Assembly (NCBI RefSeq): GCF_000203795.2
Contig: NW_006281104.1
Coordinates: forward strand, 743,993-807,992
From: Batrachochytrium dendrobatidis JAM81
Taxonomy: Eukaryota > Chytridiomycota > Chytridiomycetes > Rhizophydiales
DNA: 64,000 nucleotides
Direction: 5' to 3'
Shown here: piece after piece, positions 56,707 through 64,000 of the stretch
How the letters are laid out: the number at the start of each line of letters is the position of its first letter
Position numbering within the stretch: position 1 is the first letter of the stretch
Made by a program: the position numbers and the translations under genes
Notes under the pieces: generated by a model
Told to the model about the DNA's origin: nothing
What the model saw: the letters and a program-made list of their open reading frames with translations, nothing else
Databases searched by the model: none

Positions 56707-58287
56707 ATGAGCCATTTTTTTAAACGTCTGGCTGCTCGTAAGCCGGTCGAGCTAACTTGTGAAGAAATTAACAAGTCCGAGTACAAACGTGCGCTGACTG
56801 CGTTTGATCTGACTATGTTGGGTGTCGGCGGTATTATCGGTGCTGGTATTTTTGTATTGACTGGTAAAGCTGCTAGAGAGAATGCCGGTCCTGGTATTGT
56901 TATCTCGTTTATAATCTCTGGTATTGTGTGCTCTCTGGCATGTTTATGTTATGCCGAGCTCGGATCAACGCTGCCAGTATCTGGTTCCGCATACTCGTTT
57001 ACTTATGCCGCACTAGGCGAAGTACTGGCTTGGATTGTTGGATGGGATCTTATGTTGGAGTACCTTGTTGGTGCTGCTACCGTTGCTGTGGGTTGGGGTG
57101 TTTACCTTGATATTTTCATTGCCGGTCTTGTGGGAAAACAACGCATTTTTGATCCCCGCTACTCGAACGCACCGTTTATTTGGTACGAAGATGGCGATGT
57201 TGAGGGAAAGGGTGCAGGATTTCATATGAACCATCTCACTTGTCTCGACGGATCCGAATGTACGCCTTACTTTAATATCCCTGCGTTTGTCATTGTGCTT
57301 CTTCTCACCATTGTTCTCTGCTATGGTGTCCGTGAAAGTACTCGGATCAACAATATTCTTGTATTTGTCAAGATGATTGTCTGCGCTGTGTTTGTTTTTG
57401 CTGGAATCAAGTTTATCAACCCAGCCAACTATGTTCCATTTGTTCCTCCAGAGCAAGGTCATGGTCGCTATGGTGCCAGTGGTATTTTCCAAGGATCTGT
57501 CGCTGTATTCTTTGCGTATATTGGATTTGATGCTGTTACAACCACTGCACAAGAAGCTGCCAACCCACAACGCGATTTGCCCATTGGTATTATCGGATCT
57601 CTTGCCATTTGCACCGTTTTCTATGTTGCAGTGTCAGCAGTTCTTACCGGTATGGTAAACTACAGCACAATTGATCTGAGTGCACCCGTTGGTCAGGCCC
57701 TTATCGATGTCGGTCTCCCCGTTCTTGCTGTTATTGTTTCGTTTGGTGTCATTTGTGGTCTTACTTCAGTCATGCTAGTTAGTATGCTTGGTCAGCCTCG
57801 TATCTTTTACTCGATGGCGTACGATGGACTGCTTCCCGAAGTGTTTTCTAGGATGCATGCCAAAACTGGCACACCATATGTTGCCACCATTGTATCTGGT
57901 GTCGTCTGCGCGCTTTTAGCTGGTCTGCTTCCAGTAGATCTTCTCGGTAATCTCACATCTGTAGGCACACTTTCTGCCTTTTTCCTTGTTTCTGTGTCGA
58001 CACTGGTCCTGCGTATCACCGAGCCAGATCTTCCCCGCAAATTTGAGATTCCCGGTGGATTCTGGTTTGGAGGCATTTTCATTCCCTTCCTATCGGCCTT
58101 TTTCTCGATTGCACTTTTCTCACAAGCAGCTGTATCGTCAATTTCGCGAGTATTCATTTGGATGGCGATTGGATTGGTTATTTACCTATGTTATGGATAC
58201 AGAAACTCGAAGCTTGGCAAGTCGTTGTCTGGAAAAATGTCTCACACTAAATCTACCGAGGCGCTTTCCGAGAAAAGCATTGTATAA
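56707..58287 (+). CDS. Amino-acid permease, APC superfamily CAT type (paralogue 1)
   Basis: Single-exon frame of 526 residues. After MSHFFKRLAARKP and an acidic linker comes TM1 with the APC substrate motif GVGGIIGAGIFVLTGKAA, then ~12 hydrophobic segments, including CYAELGSTLPVSGSAYSFTY (TM3 region), AYIGFDAVTTTAQEAANPQR (TM6-7 loop) and GQPRIFYSMAYDGLLPEVFS (TM8-9 loop). These are hallmarks of cationic amino-acid transporters (SLC7A1-like) and of bacterial YfnA-type permeases, not of the YAT permeases usual in fungi. An extra loop with Cys pairs (HLTCLDGSECTPYFN) follows TM4. It probably imports amino acids at the plasma membrane; substrate is not inferable. It has two close paralogues downstream. 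Confidence 0.93.
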   Translation: MSHFFKRLAARKPVELTCEEINKSEYKRALTAFDLTMLGVGGIIGAGIFVLTGKAARENAGPGIVISFIISGIVCSLACLCYAELGSTLPVSGSAYSFTYAALGEVLAWIVGWDLMLEYLVGAATVAVGWGVYLDIFIAGLVGKQRIFDPRYSNAPFIWYEDGDVEGKGAGFHMNHLTCLDGSECTPYFNIPAFVIVLLLTIVLCYGVRESTRINNILVFVKMIVCAVFVFAGIKFINPANYVPFVPPEQGHGRYGASGIFQGSVAVFFAYIGFDAVTTTAQEAANPQRDLPIGIIGSLAICTVFYVAVSAVLTGMVNYSTIDLSAPVGQALIDVGLPVLAVIVSFGVICGLTSVMLVSMLGQPRIFYSMAYDGLLPEVFSRMHAKTGTPYVATIVSGVVCALLAGLLPVDLLGNLTSVGTLSAFFLVSVSTLVLRITEPDLPRKFEIPGGFWFGGIFIPFLSAFFSIALFSQAAVSSISRVFIWMAIGLVIYLCYGYRNSKLGKSLSGKMSHTKSTEALSEKSIV

Positions 58288-58890
58288 TATTTTGTATACT
58301 AAATATTCGATTTGATTTATCACTCGGACTTTTGAGTTGGAGTTTGATGTTTGATGTGTAACGTGGGGTCAGTGAGCACGCTTGAAAAATTGGCACTGGA
58401 TTCGGTCGCTTTGTAATCATGTTGGGCTAGTAAATAAAAGCTAGATATTTACTGATTTTTTAATCATCTGACATTACAAATGAATTTTATATTTCTAAAA
58501 GCCATGTGCTTGATATTAGCAAAAACACCAAGAGTAGATTAGCATAGCAGTTTCAAATGTTGTCGTTTCTGATAGTACGATCCTACCGCTGATCGATTCC
58601 TTGAAACAGCAAAATTGAATGTGTATCAATGATTATTTAAAGCCATATTTCACTCAAAATCTTGTCAAATCATCCAACCATTTGAAATTATCAATCAAGC
58701 ACGAATGTTTGTTTTATTCAAGCAAAGAAAATGAGACCGAAAGACATTTTAGTTCACCATACTTTGGGTGTGAACCAATAGCGATTATATAGTCTTTTGT
58801 ACAATTCTGTTCAATAAGAAGCAGCGATTGAAACTTTCTCTGCATCGACTGGCAAAACCAATCGATCGATTGAATATGAAAAGTAACCAT
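58288..58890. other. Convergent intergenic region, nothing recognised
   Basis: About 600 AT-rich bases between the 3' ends of permeases 1 and 2. No MITE ends or coding signal are seen. Confidence 0.6.
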
Positions 58891-60562
58891 CTACACTTTG
58901 GATAAAACATCATGATATGGGATTGGCTGTTTCCGTGGAAGCTTTCCAGAAATCTGGCGTCCAAGAACAGAATGGTGATATCCATAGCAAAAGTACACAA
59001 CAAGACCAATACCCATCCAGATGAACACGCGAAGCATGGATGCTGGAGATGCTTGAGAAAAGAGACCTGCCGAGATAAGTGCAGCAAGAAGCGGGACAAC
59101 CATACCACCAATGTATTTTCCACCGGGAATCTGAAACTTGCGGGGAAGATCAGGCTCGGTGATGCGCAAAACAAAGGTAGAGACAGCAACAATGAAAAAG
59201 GCAGAAAGTGTGCCCACAGATGTGAGATTGCCAAGCATATCGACTGGGAGGAAACCAGCCAAGAGCGCGCAGAAAGTACCAGACACGATGGTAGCCTGTA
59301 GAGGAGTGCCTGTCTTGGGATTCATCTTACTGAAAAGAGCGGGAAGGAGACCATCTTTGGACATTGAGTAAAAGATACGTGGCTGGCCAATCATAAGAAC
59401 CAGCATGACCGAGGTAAGACCACAAATGACACCAAACGAGATAATGACAGCAAGGACGGGGAGACCGACATCAATAAGAGCCTGACCAACGGGTGCAGCC
59501 ATGTCAATTTCCGAATAATGAACCATACCGGTAAGAACCGCAGACACTGCAATGTAGAAAACGGAGCAGATGGTAAGAGATCCAATAATACCAATGGGCA
59601 AATCACGTTGCGGGTTGGCAGCTTCCTGTGCAGTGGTTGTAACGGCATCAAATCCAACATAGGCAGCAAACACAGACACGGATCCTTGGAAAATACCACT
59701 AAGACCATAATGGCCGTGACTAGTCTCGGGTGGAACGTAGGGAGAGTAGTTGGCAGGGTTGATAAATTTGATTCCAGTAAGAACAAACACAGCGCAGACA
59801 ATCAGTTTCATGAACACAAGAATGTTATTGACTCGACTACTTTCACGGACACCAAAGCAGAGAAGAATGGTAAGAAGAAGAATGGCGACGGCAGCGGGAA
59901 TCTAAAATCAGGCATACCAATCGGGGTTAGAAAAAGTTACTGTGACGAGTGTACAGAGAATTGACTATTAAAACCCATAAAACATCACTTACATTGACAA
60001 AAGTCTGGCACTGGGATCCATCGAGGCACTCGACAACGTTCATGTAGAAGCCAGCACCTTTACCGGGAATTTCGTTGGCCTCGTGCCAAACAAACGGTGC
60101 CTGTGCAATGCGGGGATCAAAGATACGCTCTTTTCCAAAGAGACCAGCAACAAAAATGTCGAGATAAACACTCCATCCAACAGCAACAAGGGCAGAACCG
60201 ACAAGGTACTCCAACATAAGATCCCAACCAATAATCCAGGCAAGAACTTCACCCAGTGCGGCATAGGCAAACGAATACGCTGAGCCAGACACTGGCAGGG
60301 TCGAACCAAGTTCGGCATAGCACATGCATGCCAGCGAGCACACAAAGCCGGAAATGAGAAAAGAAATGGTAATGGCTGGTCCAGCATTCTGGCGTGCAGC
60401 TTTACCAGTAAGCACAAAGATGCCAGCACCCATAATGCAACCAACACCCAACATGGTCAAATCGAACGCAGTTAGTGCACGTTTATACTCGGACTTGTTA
60501 ATTTCTTCGCCAATATCATGAACAGGTTTCCGCGCCACAAGGCGTCTGAAGAATTGGGTCAT
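58891..60562 (-). CDS. Amino-acid permease, APC superfamily CAT type (paralogue 2)
   Basis: Exons 60562-59993 and 59901-58891 join in frame to 526 residues; the 91-base intron has GTAAGT and TTTTAG ends. The sequence runs parallel to paralogue 1: MTQFFRRLVARKP, GVGCIMGAGIFVLTGKAARQ (Cys-Met where the others have Gly-Ile), CYAELGSTLPVSGSAYSFAY, AYVGFDAVTTTAQEAANPQR and GQPRIFYSMSKDGLLPALFS. It is the only one of the three with an intron, inserted in the outer-loop/TM5 region (QTFVN|IPAAVAILL). It is tail-to-tail with paralogue 1. Confidence 0.93.
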
Positions 60563-62095
60563 GATGTGAAGAGTCGTAGATCAGAGGATTGGTCAAGCAA
60601 AGTTTCAATATGTTGGAAAGGATTATTCAGTTAGTAGAGGATATTTCGAGACGAATGCAAGAAAAGGGAACGTAGTTAATTGAAGGGGAATAGTAACTTA
60701 AAGTTGTGGAAGTAGGTAGCTTATATAAGTTGTCCAATATATTGTTAGGGCTGGTGGGACGTTCTTTTTTATTCCGTCCTTGCAGTATGATTCTGTTAAG
60801 CAATTGAAATTCTAACCAATAAAGATGATTTTTCAAACTAGACAAGCCGTTTTTTTGCTCGTGCGGCATATATTCAATCGAATAATTTGCCGACTTGAAC
60901 TAAGAAAACTTGTTATGATATAGTTTATGATATCCTATTTACACTTTTAAAAAACTGTTTTTAATGCAGCAAGCCCTTTTAAAATCTGATAGGGCCATAT
61001 GTATACATAATTTACGCGACTCCTAAGCCAGCACTGTTTTTTGGTATGATTTCTTGCCACTGCACAAGCACCCTCGCCCTTATCATTTGGGCTTTACGAA
61101 AAATAATCATATCAGGATATGGGCTATTTATAACGATTGCTTACATTTGTATAAGCATGCTATTGTATATGGGTTGCTTCTGACATGCATCGCATAGTTT
61201 TCGAGTACATTGTAAATAAGCTTTACTACTGAGATGGTTGAATCAGCCAGTTTGAATTCTCTAGTATGTCATGATTGGATGAGCTACAGAGCAGTTTGGA
61301 GTGCTTGTATGAATAGATTAGCCGCTTTTATGTGGATACACCACTTGACGAGTTTTGGACGGTAAAGCACAATTGCAAGGAGATAGTATCTAATGTCGAT
61401 TTTTAGCCATTTCATATTTGCAATCAGCAAACAAGTAAAGCTAGCTCTGCCATACTCGACCTTCTAGCTACTATAACTTAAATATGAGGTTTGGTTGGCA
61501 GATATTGGGTCTGTCAATCAACCAGACTCGAGTTCCAAACCATTTAAGCCATCTTTGCAGGTCTATCATATCAGGTGCGCTAATTCAGCAGACACTGCAA
61601 TCTAGCTCCATCCTCAACATACTCGTGCCCTTTTTTAACCACCCTGCTTTGCTTCAATATTTTGTTGCCCTATCTCCAGAAACGATTGCTTGAAATATAG
61701 CTTGCATAACTTCATACCCCACGCAGCACATTGGCGCAGGCTTAATTGGTGGTTAGTTGATGGATGGCTTGAAAACCTTGCTTTTGAGCGGGATTTTAAG
61801 CCGAGCTGGTGATCTGGCGCTTGTAATAATAAACGCTGTATTTGTTTAATCTGATATTGAATAGATCTAATACTTGCTCGAGAATAATTGTACAACCATG
61901 TGAAAGTGATATTCTGACACTTTGATACCTAGCAAGCTTGACTCGACGATGCAGCAAAATAAAACAGCACCGCAAACAAATGAACTGCAGCGCCATTTAT
62001 TGATGTTTATATTCCAAAATCAACGGTTCAGTCAAAAATCAAATCAGTAAATCAATTGTTTTTTTTATTTCAAACAAGATCAAGTTTCAAAAAGC
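60563..62095. other. Intergenic region, 1.5 kb, nothing recognised
   Basis: Upstream of paralogue 2 and downstream of paralogue 3. I see no family-like frame, no MITE termini and no obvious RNA gene. The first ~200 bases above 60562 are likely the paralogue 2 promoter. Confidence 0.55.
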
Positions 62096-63676
62096 CTAGG
62101 CCTTGGAATCCTCCGAAACAGTGTAAAGAGACTTTGCTGGAGCCATTTTTCCAGATATTTGTTTTCCCACTTTTGAGCTTCTGTATCCATATAAAGCATA
62201 CACTATTAGTCCAAGTGCCATCCAAATGAATACACGAGCAATTGAAGCCGTGGATGCCTGGGAAAAAAGTCCAAGTGAGAAAAGCGCCGAAAGTCCCGGA
62301 ATAACCATACCACCAACGTATTTTCCACCGGGAATCTTAAACCTTCGGGGAAGATCTGGTTCAGTAATTCGCAGAACCAGTGTCGACACAGAAACAAGGA
62401 AAAAGGCAGAAAGTGTGCCTACAGATGTGAGATTGCCCAAGAAATCAACTGGAAGCAAACCAGCAAGGAACGCTCCAATAACACCAGATACAATGGTGGC
62501 AACATATGGTGTACCGTTCTTTTTGTCGACCTTGCCAAATACTTCCGGAACAAGTCCGTCTTGAGCCATCGAGTAAAAGATACGCGGCTGACCAATCATG
62601 GCCACCAATAGCACCGAGGTCAAACCACACATGATTCCAAAAGAGACAGCAGCAGCAAGAGCAGGAAGACCAACATCATACAGTGCTTGACCGACAGGCG
62701 CGTTTAAATCAATTGTGCTGTAGTGCACCATTCCAGTCAAAACGGCTGTAACAGCAACGTACGATAGTGTGCAAATGGTGACAGATGCAATGATACCAAT
62801 AGGCAGATCACGCTGTGGATTTGCACATTCTTGGGACGTGGTGGTAAGAGCATCGAATCCGATATATGCAAAGAATACAATAACGGATCCTTGGAAAACA
62901 CCACTAAGACCATAACGACCATGTGCCTCTTGTGGAGGAACAAATGGAACATAGTTGGCGGGATTAATGAACTTGATTCCAGTCAGGACAAACACGACAC
63001 AGACCAGCATGTTGACGGCAGTAAGCACGTTGTTGATCCATGCGCTTTCTCGCATACCGTAGCAGAGCAGTCCAGTGAGAAGAAGCACAATGACAAATCC
63101 AGGAATATTGAAAATTGCCGAGCACTCGGAACCGTCGGGGCATTCTACCTGGTTAATGTAGAAGCCAGCACCTTTACCAGGCATGTCACCTTCTTCATAC
63201 CAAATAATGGGTGCTTGTGCAAAACGGGGATCAAAGATACGCTCTTTTCCGAAAAGACTGGCAACAAAAATGTCGAGATAAACACTCCATCCAACAGCAA
63301 CAGCTGCAGCACCAACGAGATATTCAATCATCAAATCCCAGCCAACGATCCAGGCAAGAACTTCACCCAGTGCGGCATAGGCAAACGAGTATGCGGAACC
63401 AGATACTGGCAGAGTCGATCCAAGTTCAGCATAGCACAAGCATGCCAGCGCACTGACAAGTCCTGAAATAAGAAACGAGATAATGATACCCGGTCCTGCG
63501 TGTTGGCGGGCAGCTTTTCCAGTGAGAACAAAAATACCAGCGCCAATGATTCCACCGACACCCAGCATGACCAAGTCCGCTGCTCCCAAAGGGCGCTTTA
63601 GTTCTGAAGAGTTTGCATCTTCATTTACGCTCGAGATTGGTTTTCGAGCACTAATTCGTTTAAAGATTTCGCTCAT
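62096..63676 (-). CDS. Amino-acid permease, APC superfamily CAT type (paralogue 3)
   Basis: Single-exon frame of 526 residues from the ATG at 63676 (MSEIFKRISARKPIS). The frame is open to 63748, but 63676 matches the starts of the paralogues. It has GVGGIIGAGIFVLTGKAARQ, CYAELGSTLPVSGSAYSFAY, AYIGFDALTTTSQECANPQR (TTSQEC where the others have TTAQEA) and GQPRIFYSMAQDGLVPEVFG. About twelve membrane segments are seen. Like paralogue 1 it has no intron and carries the Cys-containing loop after TM4 (NQVECPDGSECSAIFN). It lies on the same strand as paralogue 2. Confidence 0.93.
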   Translation of the reverse strand: MSEIFKRISARKPISSVNEDANSSELKRPLGAADLVMLGVGGIIGAGIFVLTGKAARQHAGPGIIISFLISGLVSALACLCYAELGSTLPVSGSAYSFAYAALGEVLAWIVGWDLMIEYLVGAAAVAVGWSVYLDIFVASLFGKERIFDPRFAQAPIIWYEEGDMPGKGAGFYINQVECPDGSECSAIFNIPGFVIVLLLTGLLCYGMRESAWINNVLTAVNMLVCVVFVLTGIKFINPANYVPFVPPQEAHGRYGLSGVFQGSVIVFFAYIGFDALTTTSQECANPQRDLPIGIIASVTICTLSYVAVTAVLTGMVHYSTIDLNAPVGQALYDVGLPALAAAVSFGIMCGLTSVLLVAMIGQPRIFYSMAQDGLVPEVFGKVDKKNGTPYVATIVSGVIGAFLAGLLPVDFLGNLTSVGTLSAFFLVSVSTLVLRITEPDLPRRFKIPGGKYVGGMVIPGLSALFSLGLFSQASTASIARVFIWMALGLIVYALYGYRSSKVGKQISGKMAPAKSLYTVSEDSKA

Positions 63677-64000
63677 TATTGAATAAAAACAGATATTCGA
63701 GCGATAGGTATTCGAAAGATAAAATTTTTTACTTGATGGCTGATGCACATGTACAGCTCAAGATATAGAAAGGGTTTTGTAGACTGTCCGAATACGGCTT
63801 GTTAGTGACTGAAAATACCTGCTTGTGGGATATTCGCAGAAACTGGTGAATTTAAAAAGATCGAGCTTGAAGACGAGTATCAAGAGAGCGTTAGTTTTGA
63901 GATGACGAGGACCGTTCAAACTGCACTCTATTTAAGTTATTTGAGATCATTTTAATCACATGCAAAGCAAGTGGGCTGGGTTGGATTCTCGAGAATGACA
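63677..64000. other. Upstream region of permease paralogue 3
   Basis: AT-rich 5' flank running to the window edge, presumably the promoter. No further feature seen. Confidence 0.5.

Noticed and set aside
61484..61895. Short frames on both strands between permeases 2 and 3
   Set aside because: No start context, splice partner or family resemblance; consistent with chance in AT-rich DNA.

Overview
The window is nuclear DNA of a zoosporic, chytrid-type fungus, most like Batrachochytrium or another Rhizophydiales (inference). The evidence is AT-rich DNA with compact intron-bearing genes (introns mostly 50-110 bp), fungal genes (KEX2, RAX2, AKR1, GET2 and SGF29 types), and flagellar/centriolar genes that non-flagellated fungi lack (TTLL9, FAM161 and ARMC3 types). 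I rebuilt most splice sites by reading the frame across each junction.

Layout. 0-2.8 kb: a ~0.97 kb direct repeat flanks an assembly gap and a small secreted-protein gene. 2.9-9.5 kb: a Get2/CAML-like protein, a DDT/WHIM chromatin protein, a mitoribosomal protein and a CDK10-type kinase. 9.57-15.13 kb: a decayed Maverick/Polinton-like element (inverted repeats, broken integrase, broken protein-primed-type DNA polymerase B, one intact HNH ORF) nested in a smaller inverted-repeat element. 15.2-24.5 kb: a claudin-like tetraspan protein, ribosomal protein S15 and a Rax2-like protein. 25.3-32.1 kb: Yip1, Kex2-type protease and proteasome Rpn7. 32.4-41.6 kb: three minus-strand flagellar genes in a row (TTLL9, FAM161, ARMC3). 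42.2-54.9 kb: eIF2B-delta, class II DAHP synthase, SmG, ribosomal protein L26, Sgf29 and an Akr1-type ankyrin-DHHC palmitoyltransferase. 56.7-63.7 kb: three paralogous CAT-type amino-acid permeases.

A dispersed short inverted-repeat (MITE-like) family runs through the window, with termini close to TTACAGCTGTATTCACGTAA. I count about thirteen copies or fragments. Nearly all intergenic copies end 14-220 bp upstream of a start codon, often between divergent genes. Two nearly identical copies lie in introns of adjacent genes (claudin-like and RPS15). This promoter-proximal placement and the nested Maverick relic are the most unusual features.

The host genes are mostly single-copy housekeeping genes of unrelated pathways: translation, splicing, proteasome, secretion, shikimate pathway and chromatin. 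The groupings that look functional are the flagellar trio and the permease cluster. I recognised no tRNA, rRNA or CRISPR array.
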